Origin: Lithodes maja
Lineage: Eukaryota; Arthropoda; Malacostraca; Decapoda; Lithodidae
Direction of reading: 5' to 3'
Assembly: GCA_037953745.1 (NCBI GenBank)
Contig: JBAKBP010007956.1
Span: 1 to 64,000 of the forward strand
Length of the DNA stretch: 64,000 nt
The translations under genes and the position numbers were made by a program. Positions 1-12,012 of this stretch are shown here, in pieces; the first letter of the stretch is position 1; each line of letters starts with the position of its first letter. A model generated the notes under the pieces. That model made no database searches, was not told where the DNA came from, and saw only the letters and a program-made list of their open reading frames with translations.

Positions 1-20
1 CTACCTACTAGGCTACGGGC

Positions 21-45
21 TGTGTGTGTGTGTGTGTGTGTGTGT
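21..45. repeat. (TG)n microsatellite
   Basis: About twelve uninterrupted TG dinucleotides. The following stretch up to position 400 is AT-rich and shows no gene or recognisable repeat. Confidence 0.9.
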
Positions 46-400
46 CTGTAATATTATCCTGAACCATTAATTGAGCCTATAACGAGCCAAGACTGAGTTC
101 CCTACTAGGTTAAAGTAATAGTTTGGTTACGTAATGCGTATGAGTGAACCGTATGGTATAATTTATATAATTTACAATATGCAATATAATATATTAAAAG
201 GTTAGTTTAATAACAACTGAGAGGTATATAATGTATTTACCAAACGTGATTCAATCAGGTGAACGGAAATTACGAATAGATTTGTAATTTATAATCTAAA
301 TTGGATATGGTACATAACACATAGTTTTTGGCAACATTTCATATACGAGAGATGACAGATTAAACAACCAGGCGACTAATCACGCTCTTAAACCTTTTAA

Positions 401-518
401 GGTTATTTATTGGTCGATTTATATATGTATTATTTGTTTGTTTTAGATTCCTCCCTAGACCTCCATCAAGCTTTAAAAAAAAACATCCCCACGATCCTCC
501 CTCTAGATAAATTTATAC
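401..518 (+). mobile_element. Alpha-family TTAA miniature element, left part only
   Basis: A TTAA at 397-400 precedes a sequence matching the left end of the alpha family: a T-rich run, then the family hallmark CCTCCCTAGACCTCCATCAA at about 450, then the block leading to ATAAATTTRTAC. At that point the minisatellite takes over, and the right half of the element is not found on its far side. Confidence 0.6.
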
Positions 519-560
519 ACCACAATAACACCTCCTTGGCGCCACAATAACACCCCCCTT

Positions 561-868
561 GTACACTCGGATACCATAGTCTCTAGCCCTCCCCACTCTA
601 GCACGAGGTGAGGCCAGGACCCTTTCTGGATGGCGGCCCACAGTGATGGTGGGGTTTGAGAGAGAGGGCAACACACAAGCGAGCACAGTGTGAAGCATTT
701 GAAGACTTCGAATCCTGTCCCAAATGCTTCACGCTGTGTTCGTGTGTGCGTTTATCTCTCTCCCAAACCCCAGCCGTAACTATCACTGTGGGCCACCGTC
801 CAGAAAGGGTCCTGGTCTCACCTCGTGCCAGAGTGGGGTGGGCTAGAAACTATGGTATCAGAGTGTAC
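561..868. repeat. Long inverted repeat (hairpin) inside the minisatellite
   Basis: Two arms of about 145 bp (561-705 and 722-868) are reverse complements with scattered mismatches. Outer ends GTACACTCGGATACCATAG and its complement pair, as do AGCACAGTGTGAAGCATTT and AAATGCTTCACGCTGTGTT near the centre; the loop is about 15 bases. Only two minisatellite units lie to its left, and the array continues directly from its right arm. It may be a foldback transposon; no transposase is present. Confidence 0.85.
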
Positions 869-3800
869 CACAAAAACACCCCCCTTGTACCACAATAACA
901 CCCCCCTTGGCACCACAATAACACCCCAGTTCTACCACAATAACACCCCCCTTGGCACCACAATAACACCCCCCTTGGCACCACAATAACACCCCCATTG
1001 GCAACACAATAACATCCCCTCCTTGGCACCACAATAACACCCCCCTTGGCACCACAATAAAACCTCCCTTGGCACCACAATAACGCCCCCCTTGGCACCA
1101 CAATAACACCCCACTTGGCACAACAATAACACCCCCCTTGTTACCACAATAACACCCCCTTGTTACCACAATAACACCCCCCTTGGCACCACAATAACAC
1201 CCCGCTTGTACCACAATAACACCGCCCTTGTACCAGAACACAACCCCCCTTGCACCACAATAACAACCCCTTTGGCCCCACAATAACACCCCCCTTGTAC
1301 CACAATAACGCCCCCCTTGGCACCACAATAACACCCCATGTACCACAATAACACCCTCCTTGTACCACAATGACACCTCCCTTGTACCACAATAGCAACC
1401 CCCTTGTACCACAATAACACCCCCCTTGTACCACAACAACAACCCCCTTGGCACCACAATAACACCCCCCTTGTACCGCAATAACACCCCCCTTGTACCA
1501 CAATAACACCCCCCTTGGCACCACAATAACACACCCCTTGTACCACAATAACGCCCCCCTTGGCACCACAATAACACCCCCTTGGCACCACAATAACACC
1601 TCCCTTGGCTCCACAGTAACACCCCCCTTGGCACCAAAATCACACCCCCTTGGCACCACAATAACACCCCCCTTGGCACCACAAAGACGCCCCTCTTGGC
1701 ACCACAATAACACCCCCCTCGGCACCACAATAACACCCCGCTTGTACCACAATAACACCGCCCTTGTACCAGAACACAACCCCCCTTGCACCACAATAAC
1801 AACCCCTTTGGCACCACAATAACACTCCCCTTGTACCACAATAACGCCCCCCTTGGCACCACAATAACACCCCCATGTACCACAATAACACCCTCCTTGT
1901 ACCACAATAATACCTCCCTTGTACCACAATAGCAACCCCCTTGTACCACAATAACACCCCCCTTGTACCGCAATAACACCCCCCTTGTACCGCAATAACA
2001 CCCCCCTTGTACCACAATAACACCCCCCTTGGCACCACAATAACACACCCCTTGTACCACAATAACGCCCCCCTTGGCACCACAATAACACCCCCCTTGG
2101 CACCACAATAACACCTCCCTTGGCTCCACAGTAACACCCCCCTTGGCACCAAAATCACACCCCCCTTGGCACCAAAATCACACCCCCCTTGGCACCACAA
2201 TAACACCCCCCTTGGCACCACAAATACGCCCCTCTTGGCACCACAATAACACCCCCCTCGGCACCACAATAACACCCCCTTTGAACCACAATAACACCCC
2301 CCTCGGCACCACAATAACACACCCTTTGAACCACAATAACAACCCCCTTCTACCACAATAACACCCCTCTTGTACCACAATAACGCCCCCCTTGGCACCA
2401 CAATAACCCCCCAATTGGCACCACAATAACACCCACCTTGGCACCACAATAACACCCACCTTGGCACCACAATAACACCCCCTTATACCACAATAGCACC
2501 CCCCTTGAACCATAACACTCCCCTTGGCGCCACAATAACTACCCCCTTGTACCACAATAACGCCCGTCTTGGCACCACAATAACACCCCCCTTGGCACCA
2601 CAATAACGCCCTTCTTGTACCACAATAACGCTCCCCTTGGCACCACAACAACACCCCCCTTGTACCACAATAACGCCCCCTTGGCACCACAATAACACCC
2701 CCCTTGGCACCACAATAACGCCCCCCATGGCACCACAATAACACCCCCCTTGGCACCACAAAAACACCCCTTTGTACCACAATAACACTCCCCTTGGCAC
2801 CACAATAACACACCTTTGTACAACAATAACACCCCCCTTGGCACCACAATAACACCCCCCTTGGCACCACAATAACACCCCCTTTGGCACCACAATAACA
2901 CCCCCCTTGGCACCACAATAACACCTCCCTTGGCACCACAACAACACCCCCCTTGGCACCACAATAAAACACCACCTTGGCACCACAATAACACCACCTT
3001 GGCACCACAATAACACCCCTCTTGGCACCACAATAACACCCCCTTGGCACCACAATAACACCCCCCTTGGCACCACAATAACGCCCCCCTTGTCACCACA
3101 ATAACGCCCCCCTTGGCACCACAATAACGCCCCCCTTGGCACCACAATAACGCCCCCCTTGGCACCACAATAACGCCCCCCTTGGCACCACAATAACGCC
3201 CCCCTTGGCACCACAATAACGCCCCCCTTGGCACCACAATAACACCCACCTTGGCACCACAATAACACTCCCCTTGGCACCACAATAACGCCGCCCTTGG
3301 CACCACAATAACGCCCCCCTTGGCACCACAACAACACCCCCATTGGCACCACAATAACACCCCCCTTGGCACCACAAAAACACCCTCTTATACCACAATA
3401 GCACCCCCCTTGTACCACAATAACAACCCCCTTGGCACCACAATAATTACCCCCTTGTACCACAATAACGCCTCCCTTGGCACCACAATAACACACCCCC
3501 TTGGCACCACAACAACACCCCTCTTGTACCACAATAACGCCCGTCTTGGCGCCACAATAACACCCCCCTTGGCACCACAATAACGCTCTTCTTGTACCAC
3601 AATAACGCTCTTCTTGTACCACAATAACGCTCCCCTTGGCACCACAATAACACCCCCCTTGGACCACAATAACACCCCCCTTGGCACCACAATACAAACC
3701 CCCCTTGGCACCACAATAACACCACCTTGGCACCACAATAACACTCCCCTTAGCACCATAATAACACCCCCTTGGCACCACAATAACACCCCCCTTGGCA

Positions 3801-4057
3801 CCACAATAACGCCCACCTTGGCACCACAATAACGCTCCCCTTGGCACCACAATAACGCCCCCCTTGGCACCACAATAACACCCACCTTGGCACCACAATA
3901 ATACTCCCCTGGCACCACAATAACGCCCCCCTTGGCACCACAATAACGCCCCCCTTGGCACCACAATAACTCCCCCCTTGGCACCACAATAACACTTTCC
4001 ATGGCACCTCAATAACAATACCCTTGGCACCACAATAACGCCCTCCGCACCACAATA

Positions 4058-4074
4058 CCCCCCCCCCCCCCCCC
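4058..4074 (+). repeat. Poly-C run within the minisatellite
   Basis: Seventeen consecutive C residues inside a degraded minisatellite unit near the right edge of the array. Confidence 0.9.
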
Positions 4075-4135
4075 AGGCACCACACTAGCTCTCCCCTTGG
4101 CACCACAATAACACCCCCCTTGGTACCACAATAAC

Positions 4136-4414
4136 AAAGGAGTACAAAGGTGTACAAAGGAAATCAAGCAACAACAGTTCTAGTGATCCTTCTAGGCTGC
4201 TTGTCCTCCAAAACACTGAGGATCAAGTGTCCAAACAGTGGTTTAGAGTGGGTAAGGGAACATTGGAAAGTGAACTAATGTCCGTGGCAGGATTAGGAAG
4301 TTAGTAAGGGACAGATGGGTTAGTAACTGAGGGGAGGATAAAATAAAGTTATTCATTTACAAACGCAGTCAGTCGCGGGTTTGATGAGAGATATTTGTCT
4401 AGTCGGAGTTTAAA
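4136..4414 (-). other. LINE-A 3' UTR and terminal decamers
   Basis: The sequence downstream of the ORF2 C-terminus recurs in LINE-B (58605-58835), and its terminal 75 bases recur alone at 26267-26342. The extreme 3' end consists of two to three CCTTTGTAC-type decamers, with no poly(A). Confidence 0.75.
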
Positions 4415-7400
4415 TTAATCAACGGTGCTGCAGTCTATAACGTCTCGGGGAAGCCCATTCCACAAGTTGACAACTCGATTGAAGAAGAAATTCTTAGATT
4501 CGTGTGAGATAAAAGATTTACCAATAATTTTGCAACCGTTTCCCCGCGTGTAATTAGATTGGTCAATAGTGAAGTACTTACTACAGTTCATATTGTCGAT
4601 GCCTTTGATGATTTTGAACACTTGAATTAAGTCACCTCTTAATCTGCACTGGGTTAAAGGAAATAGATTTAATTCTCTAAGACGCTCTTCGTACGGTTTG
4701 TTCTTTAGGCTAGGTATCATTTTGGTAACGCTATGTTGAACTCATTCTAGCTTGTTTATATCTTTTTGGTAATAAGGGCACCAGGATGGAACGCAGTATT
4801 CCAGAAGAGGGCGGACTAAGGAATTGTAAAGGGTTAGGATAACTTCTTTGTATTTATGATCAAATGACCTGCATATAAAGCCAAATATTTTGTTTGCCTT
4901 CTGAACATCTTCTGAACATTGTAGACTCGGTTTTAGGTTACTCGATACTGTTACTCCCAGATCGGTTTCTCTGTTTACATTCTTAAGCTGAGTGCCATTC
5001 ATCGAATAGTTTGCTTTCTCATTTAGGTATCCGATATGTAGTACTTTACATTTATCCGCATTGAAACTCATTTGCCAAATTTTGGCCCAACATGACAATG
5101 TATCTATATTGTGTTGAATATCGTCAACTTGTTCTTTTGAGAGTACGCTATTTGCAATTTTTGTATCGTCAGCAAATTTTGAGATTGTACAGGTGAAATC
5201 CTCATCTATGTCGTTGATGTAAATTAGAAAGATAATTGGTCCTAGTACCGATCCCTGGGGTACCCCGCTACTTAAATTGGTCCATTTAGATGCCTTACCG
5301 TTTATGACTACTCTTTTCTTTCTGTCGCTGAGCCAATTTTCTATCCATTTCAACACACCGTCTTGTATTCCATGCGCTTTTAGTTTTAGCAGTAAACGTT
5401 TGTGGGGAACTTTGTCAAAGGCCTTTTGAAAATCAAGGTATATAATATCTACAGCTTTACTCTCATCATAGAGGTTGAGGATATCGTGGAAGAAGTCCAA
5501 GCGGTTTGTTAAACAGGAACGTTTTTTACGAAAGCCGTGTTGAGTATCTTTAAGTATGTTATTTTCCTCTAAGTGATTTACGAGTCTGTCTCTTATGACC
5601 GTTTCTAGCATTTTACATACAACTGAGGTTAAGCTAATTGGACAATAGTTACTGGGTAGGGATTTGCTGCCTCTTTTGAATATCGGTTACGTTTGCTAGC
5701 TTCCACTGATCAGGCATAGTTCCAGACTGCAAGGATTTATTGAATAGTAATGTCAGTGGTTTGGAGAGCTCATCCTTAGCTTCCTTTAGAACTCTAGGCG
5801 AGATTGTATCAGGTCCAGGCGTTATATTTACCTTGAGTTTATCTAAACAGTTCAATACTTCTCTCTCTGTAACGGTGATATTGCTTAGAACATCTGAATT
5901 ATCAATCTGAATCGACGATGGTGTAGGGATATCACTGAGGTCTTCTGTTGTAAAAACTGATGCAAAGAAGGTATTGAGGGCAATACTCATTTGTACTTCG
6001 TCTTTGGTGTATTCTCCATTTTCATAGACTAACGGTCCAACAGTTGAAGTAACTACTTTTTTCTTTCTGATATAACTATAGAATTCTTTCGGGTTTGTTT
6101 TACTTTGATTCGCAATATGTAACTCTAGGGTCTTTTTACTTTGCTTAATTAACTTTTTGGCTTTGCGTCGTAGCTCTACAAATTTCACCCTTTCTTCGTC
6201 ATTTTGTGAGGATTTTAATCTATCATTAGCAAATTCTTTAGCAAGCAGACAGTTTGAAATATCTTTATTCCACCATTTGGGCTTATTATTATGGCCTGGA
6301 CGCCGTATTTTCGATGGTACTGCTTTTAGGTAAGTGGTTTCGAATGACTTCCAAGATGTATTTATGTCGTTATTGTTAACCCGGCAAGCGCGATAGGCCT
6401 CACGGAAGGCTTCCTATAGGGAACGCGATAGGCCTCACGGAAGCAGGACCATAAAAAAAGCTTTCCAAAAAAAAAAGGGCCTATCAAAAAAAAAAAATTT
6501 GTCTCTAGGTGAGATAATTCCCCTCCAGTACTCATCCATGTAAATCTCACCCACCCCCCTCCCCTCCTTCCCCACCTTATTCCCCCCTCCCTCCCCTCCT
6601 CAATTATCACCTATTTTCCCTCTTATTATCATTATCGGTTATTTTTCTCTCCCGCGATAATGTAGCACAAGTGGGTTGCAGAAAAGATCGATATGTAACA
6701 CCCAGACACCAGCCCACACCGCCCCGCTTGTCTCAGTTACCTCACAGACAGCGAGAGAGGAGGGTTGACTGTAGCTCTCTCTCGCCTGACATTACGACCG
6801 GGTGGCCAATATCTTCGTTTTTCACCACCCAAATGCTTTTCCCACTTATTTTAGCACTCTTGAAGGTTCATATATACATCATATATGTAAAATAAAAGCA
6901 TACCGAAAACAAATAATGGTCTATATTGTAAATATAACGAATTCTGTCAGAATCCAAGGCTAGAAATACACAAATAACTACCCTAGCCCCTAGGTCTATT
7001 TAGCGCTTACCGGGTTAATTAAAAAGCTGCAGTCAGTTTCTTTAAACATAGCTCTAAGTTTATGAAAGTTTGCTTTCTTGAAATTAGGGACTTTTTCGAT
7101 GCTACTATTTGGTTCGTTACTAGTAAACTTTAAAGTGAAAGTTATCGTACGATGGTCGCTGTTACTGAATTCATCACCAACATTCAAATTCTCTTTTAAT
7201 TCTTCTTTTGTTGCAAGTACAATGTCAAGAACGTTATTACCAAGGGTCGGCGTTCGAACAAATTGATAAAGCGAACTCTCTTGCAAGTTCGTATACAAGT
7301 CATGTCCGGAGTGTGAAGTAAGAGTATCGCCCCCCTTGGTCACAGGTAAATTAAAGTCGCCAAAAATTACGGTATCTTGCGAGTTACTTACATCTGCAAT

Positions 7401-7853
7401 TTGTTCGTAAATTTCTCGGTCAGTTTGCACTGATTGAGATGGAGGTCTGTATATTAACGCAAGTATTATTTTTGTACCTTTATTATTCTTTATTAGCACA
7501 AAAGATGTGTCGACCTTCACAATTTGATGTTTTGACAAGAGGGTAGGGTTAAGACTTTCTTTGATATAAAGTAAAACGCCACCTCCATTTCTATTTATAC
7601 GGCTTTTCTCAAACATTACATAACCGGGAAGTGAATATTCTGCTAAAATGTCTCTATCTTCTGCATTGAGCCAAGATTCTGTTATGCCAATCACATCATA
7701 ATTTTCTGTAAACACTAGCTCCTCTAAATCTGAAAATTTATTGCGTATGCTACGAGCGTTTGCATAGAAAACCTTTAAATTTGTTATTTTAGAACTCACG
7801 GAACGCTCTTTAATAATATTTTTGGTTCTTATCGGACCTACATTTATGTTCAT
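4415..7853 (-). pseudogene. LINE-A ORF2: endonuclease-reverse transcriptase, broken
   Basis: Would nick target DNA and reverse-transcribe the LINE RNA. From 7853: an apurinic-type endonuclease domain with ITESWLN, IFGDFNLP and SDHRTITF; after the inserted element (6380-7014), the connector and the RT fingers (PGPDTISPRVLKE, about 5830); then the palm with SGVPQGSVLGP and the catalytic FADDTK (about 5170); and a C-terminal domain ending near 4415. Breaks: the insertion; a 2-base loss near 5680 relative to LINE-B; and an in-frame TGA at about 4745 where relatives have Arg in LERVQ. The same TGA is in LINE-B. Known of the family: CR1/Jockey ORF2 has exactly this EN-RT layout. Confidence 0.9.
6380..7014. 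mobile_element. Delta-family TTAA element (piggyBac-like, non-autonomous)
   Basis: A 635-bp insertion in LINE-A ORF2. Its ends are CCCGGCAAGCGC and GCGCTTACCGGG (11 of 12 inverted match). It is flanked by TTAA at 6376-6379 and 7015-7018; LINE-B has the empty site GTTAATTAAAAAGC at about 61355. TTAA duplication and CCC-starting ends are piggyBac hallmarks. No transposase is seen. A direct repeat, GCGATAGGCCTCACGGAAG, lies near the left end. Confidence 0.9.
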
Positions 7854-7962
7854 GGCTGTCCTCGGTCCTCGCTGTCTTCGGTCCTTATTGTTGGTGGTCC
7901 TCGGTTGCCTCTGTTTTTTGCTTGACGTTTGTCACTGCTGCTTCTTCTCGGATGGGGTTTTT

Positions 7963-8679
7963 TTATCCATGGCTGCGGACTGCTTCGTCTAGGAGACGAC
8001 CCATGCGTGCTGAACCCACAGGGTTTAGATGAGTGCCATCCTTGCGGAACAGAGTAGGCTGGTTATAGAAATTATCCCAGAGGTTGATGAATTCAACTTC
8101 TTCCTTCAGACACAAATATTTTAGTCGGCTATTTGAGCTGAAGGCCTTGTCGTAGAATTTGTCAGGTGCGTCGATCTTGGGGAGAATGCCTGAGATGATG
8201 ATATTCCTTGACTTGTTTTTGTAGTGCTGGATCATCTTGCAATATTTCTCCATCAACTCTTCGGATCTGGTGCGCATGACGTAATTTCAACCAGCATGGA
8301 TGACAAAAAGGGTATTTTCGTTTGCATCCTTTGTGGTATCTTCGAAGGCTTCCACAATGTCGTCCAGCCCAGCTCCTGGGATGCAAAATCTTTTTCGTCG
8401 ATTTGGGACTCTGTCGCAGAACTCTTCGACCTGTCCTCGTAGGATGGAATCCCCAACGAGCCTGGTCTCTTCTGGTTCATCTTCCATCTCTACTAAGATC
8501 TCAAATCTGTTTGACATTGTGACTGGTAGATGAGACCTTTTCTGCGTTGGCCGTGCAGTCGTGCACCGTTCCTCACTGATGTAAATCCGGAAACCTGTGG
8601 TGGAGAGACTCTGCGTACAGGTTGGGGAGAGGAGTGGTTAGAATGGGGGCGAGGGGTTGGTACTGTTCGTGCTATCAGG
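7963..8679 (-). pseudogene. LINE-A ORF1, esterase half (SGNH-type), broken
   Basis: The C-terminal half of ORF1, continuing the part at 19674-20047 across the Gypsy-1 insertion. It shows the SGNH/GDSL-esterase signature: LVGDSILRG (catalytic Ser), HAG followed by the position where LINE-B has SNDI, and KDGTHLNPVG (His). Such esterase domains are known in ORF1 of CR1/L2-type LINEs. Two breaks: the Ser codon in the SND block is TGA at about 8287, with the Asp changed to Tyr; and an 8-base duplication near 8557 shifts frame upstream of the Met at 8517. It lies just upstream of ORF2. Confidence 0.85.
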
Positions 8680-10441
8680 TGTTACGACCGGGACTCGTAT
8701 AAAACAAGGGCTCTTAATCATTGGACTAGAAAGGCACACAGGGACAATGGTAACACTAGATCCAATCCTCGAACTTATAATGCCGGCGCACAAAAACACC
8801 TATACCCTCCAGAGTTAAATCTGCGATAGCGGGGTATCCTATAACTCGGTATAAATGCACTACTACTACAGGCTGATGTTCTCTGATACAGCCTGATCAT
8901 AACAACATACAATTACGTTAATAAAGGATACAAGGAAAAAGATAGAGAGCTTAATTAAATCACTGGAATGATTTAATGCAAACAAGAAGAAGGTATAATT
9001 AAAGTTACTCTAAACAATAATAAACTGTCACTCCTATATTAAAGAAAGTGAATGAAAGTCCTATAGCATCGAACGGGAATCTTCTGAAGAAAGTCTGATG
9101 CTGCTTAAGATGATCGAATCGGATTTTGAACTGTTATATAAAGCAGGAACAAGATATGACAAGTATAGGAACATAAAGTGTTAACTGGCACGGGACTAAC
9201 AATAAATGCACAATAGTATTATCTCCAACAACAAAAGAAGTACTTCCTCAGGCAATGCAAAAGCCTGCTCAGGTTGTGCAACTCAACAACAACCAAGGCT
9301 TACAATCAACGTGAATAAAAATGCTGCATACATAACATAAGAGCTTATAATCCTAATCGGGTGTCTGCTAGGCGAATAAAGTCTAGCTGGGATGTCGTAG
9401 GCTAGGAAACAATGGCTAGCAAGCGGCTCGTAGCCTAGCGAGGTCCTTAAGACTGTACGGCCAAATTACGTTAAATGACGCGGTGCTCTCTTGAGAGATC
9501 CAGATCGCTAGTATCGGGTTCTCTCCTGGCGACCCTCTTCAAGTCAAAGCAAAACGAGTAAGCACAGTGTTGGGTGGCAGAGGCAAAAGCCCTCACTCGC
9601 AACACAGTGCTAAACTCACAAGGTACACAGTCAGAAAGACAACCTAGGCTTCCCACGTATCCGTTGCGATTGTACAAGTTCAACAAAACCTGGTACACAT
9701 CGGAAATCACAACACCAGTAGCCTTACCCCAGTCTAGCATTAAATAGCCCAGCAGACAACCAAGAAATAGGTAGGGAGACACCGCGAGTGAGTCGAACCT
9801 CTACAGACAAAATGTTAACCCCTCCAAAATGTCTAACTAAGCATGAAATATCTGAGAGCTTCAGCATATAATACGATGGCCGATATATGAAATCGTGCAG
9901 AACCAAAGGGGAGTTATGATATTAAATAGATTAGAAGATAAGAGGTAAGAAGTTGAGAGATAGAGAAAGTGTTCTATAGGTAGAAGTCGGGGACGGGTGG
10001 CAAGGGAGGTGTGAAGGGTATGCTGGTCAGGCAAGCTCTGAGCAACGAAGACACAAAGGCAGCAGGGAGTGCGGGGGCACCACTTCCTGATGCGGCAGGA
10101 GGGCGGTAAGGCGGCCAGCCACTCAGAGGGCCCGGCCGTGGCATGACGTCACCGAGACAACGTGTAACACTACGTGCACTACCCTCTGCCTCCTGCACTT
10201 ACTCACTCACACTCTCTAGCTGTATCATTCAGTCTTATACATTATGATATAAAATATAATGCATTGTCACAGGCGAAAATAAAGACCATTTCTGTACTGC
10301 CTGTGACATGACGATTCACAAGAAAGAAAGTACAACATTGTAGATAGACTGTAGCCAAATTCATTGCCCGGGCGAGTGTTAGCGAGTGGCCTAGCGAGCG
10401 GCTGAGCCCACGTGGCGTTCTGCTAAGCTGCAGGCGTCAGA
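8680..10441 (-). repeat. Gypsy-1 3' LTR (1762 bp)
   Basis: Matches 16084-19673 (less the hAT insertion) almost throughout. The inner end reads TCTGACGCC in element orientation and the outer end GTCGTAACA. Directly inside it, 10442-10449, is the complement of a GGGTGGGG polypurine tract. It contains a 103-codon minus frame (9471-9782) that is also open in the other LTR. Confidence 0.93.
9471..9782 (-). other. LTR-internal open frame, copy 1 (103 codons)
   Basis: An open frame starting MSPYLFLGCLLG and running to the histidine/arginine end RVI. The same frame is open at full length in the 5' LTR (18689-19000). The core SDCVPCEFSTVLRVRAFA is preserved with one change in the solo LTR at about 36140-36210. 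No known domain is recognised. It may be chance conservation of LTR nucleotide sequence, since the solo LTR has a stop in its N-terminal part. Confidence 0.3.
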
Positions 10442-10449
10442 CCCCACCC
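10442..10449 (-). promoter_or_regulatory. Gypsy-1 polypurine tract
   Basis: GGGTGGGG on the element strand, directly against the 3' LTR, where plus-strand DNA priming would occur. Placement is as expected for an LTR retrotransposon; the function is inferred. Confidence 0.6.
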
Positions 10450-10816
10450 AAGATATTAGGCGCTCAACCATGAGCTCCATATCTGACAAGCAGAACCCCG
10501 ATAAGATTCGCCACCCCTAACCACTTCGCAACAAAGAGGGCAAAGCTCAGTTCTCATAAAAAAAAAAAAAAATTACAACCCCTCTCATCACAATAGCTTA
10601 ATTCATACTGCTATGCTCCTAGAGCGAACTTCTACTAGCCCAGCCTTCTGAGAGAAGTACAGGTTCGACTCAGAACTTCAGCTATAACATACTTAAAACA
10701 ATTTAACTATTAAAGAATGAGTTTTTATAGAATTTTCATTTTTAATATGTTTATGGCGGCTGCACTTACAGGGCAAGCCAATTTTGCTCCACACAAACCC
10801 GCACACCTGTGGTAGC

Positions 10817-11242
10817 CTAACTCGGATCCTCCACCCTCGATAAACAATCAGCAATCAAGTTATCACTACCGGCAATATGGCGAATGTCTAAATTGTACTC
10901 CTGTAACATCAACGACCACCGTGTCAGTCTCATATTCCGATTGTGAAACTGATTGAGAAATTTAAGAGGGTGGTGATCAGTATACACTACCACGACTGGT
11001 CCATAGGCCGGAACATGCACCTCGAAGTGCCTGAGCGCCAGCACTATCGCCAGCAATTCTTTCTCCACCACTGAGTAATTCTTCTGGGCCGAATTGAACT
11101 TTTTGGAGAAAAAACTTACTGGGTGTTCCAGGCCCTCTTCGTCTGTCTGCATCAAGACAGCACCAGCCCCAACCCCACTGGCATCAGTTGCCAACTGAAA
11201 CGGCTGTCGAAGTCTGGGGCCCTGAGTATTGGATGAGTGCAT
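10817..11242 (-). pseudogene. Gypsy-1 RNase H domain
   Basis: Degrades RNA in the RNA:DNA hybrid during replication. Motifs: ATDASGVGAGAVL (first Asp), EKELLAIVLALRHF (Glu), YTDHHPLKFL (Asp) and the C-terminal HIAGSDNLIADCLSR typical of Ty3/gypsy RNase H. It follows the RT domain but is out of frame with it, with a TGA at about 11285 and a shift near 11245. This is the last domain before the polypurine tract; no integrase lies downstream of it. Confidence 0.9.
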
Positions 11243-11286
11243 AAAAGGTGTTTAACAAGGGAAAATGCCTTTTCACACTCCGGCGC

Positions 11287-12012
11287 TCACAGAAACTTCT
11301 TATCCTTCGCTAATAAGTCAGTCAGAGGTGCTAACACAGTTGAATATCCTTGAATAAAGTGGCGATAGTACCCGATCATGCCTAAAAACCTCATAATCTG
11401 ACGCTTGGTGGTCGGTCTAGGGAACTGATTGATAGCCTGTATCTTATTCTGAGGAGGGCAAACCTGGCCTCTCCCGACCACAAATCCTAGATACTGCACA
11501 GTTGCCCTTACAAAGTCACACTTTTTCAGATTCACCACCAAGCCCGCTTCACTAAGCTTGTTAAACAAGGCTTCAATGTGTGCACAGTGACTTTCAAAGT
11601 CGTCGTCATAAATGATCACATCGTCTAAATACACAGTACAGTTAGGGATGTCTGCTACTAGGTCATTCATCAGATTCTGGAAAGTCGCTGGTGCATTCTT
11701 GAGTCCATAGGGCATGACGTTACAATGGTAGGTGTTACCATCCACCACAAACCCGCAAACCTCCTTCGCTCACTCCGACAGCGGCACTTGCCAGTAACCT
11801 TTCACTAGGTCTACCTTGGTCAAATACTGTGCCTTTCCGATCTTGTCGACACTGTCATCCACACGAGGAAGGGGGTAAGCATTGGTAGGGGTTAAACCGT
11901 TTAACCGCCGGAAATCAACACAAAAACGAACTTTCCCATCAGGCTTGGGCTGCAGAGTGATGGGAGATGTCCACCTAACTGCACTCTTTTCTATCAGGCC
12001 CCGATCCAACAT
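11287..12012 (-). pseudogene. Gypsy-1 reverse transcriptase domain
   Basis: Ty3/gypsy RT, read 12012 to 11287. Motifs in order: KPDGKVRFCVDFRRLN, AYPLPRVDD, KVDLVKGYWQVPL (Asp of the first catalytic block), MPYGLKNAPATFQ, VYLDDVII (YLDD catalytic pair), then FLGMIGYYRHFI in the connection. An in-frame TGA at about 11771 follows QVPLSE. A frameshift near 12010 separates it from the upstream frame, which already contains the start of RT (HDVDVGD and SVPYRV). Confidence 0.93.

Larger units (their letters stand above)
519..4135 (+). repeat. 22/23-bp minisatellite array
   Basis: Tandem units of the form ACCACAATAACACCCCCCTT plus GT or GGC (22 or 23 bp), roughly 150 copies with single-base variants. 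It has higher-order structure: variant blocks near 1191-1320 recur near 1728-1850, about 0.54 kb later, so parts spread by unequal exchange. The unit is almost stop-free in all three minus-strand frames, which produces overlapping pseudo-ORFs of up to about 500 codons that read a Gly/Cys/Val/Trp-rich 23-residue period. These are a by-product of the repeat, not genes. Confidence 0.97.
4136..8679 (-). mobile_element. LINE-A, 3' part (CR1/Jockey superfamily)
   Basis: A minus-strand non-LTR retrotransposon, nearly full length if joined to its 5' part at 19674-20665. It holds the second half of ORF1 (esterase), ORF2 (endonuclease plus reverse transcriptase) and a 3' UTR of about 280 bp. The 3' end is a short run of CCTTTGTACT-like decamers, as is usual for CR1-type elements. 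It is cut by a TTAA miniature element (6380-7014) and by Gypsy-1, whose CAGG target duplication (8676-8679 and 19674-19677) marks the break. Confidence 0.9.

Noticed and set aside
519..4135. CRISPR-like array
   Set aside because: Units are contiguous 22/23-bp tandem repeats without unique spacers, in an evident animal genome.
858..4157. Long minus-strand frames (up to 516 codons) rich in Gly, Cys and Trp
   Set aside because: They follow the minisatellite unit exactly, overlap each other in all three frames, and have no start context or non-repetitive part; treated as repeat artefacts.
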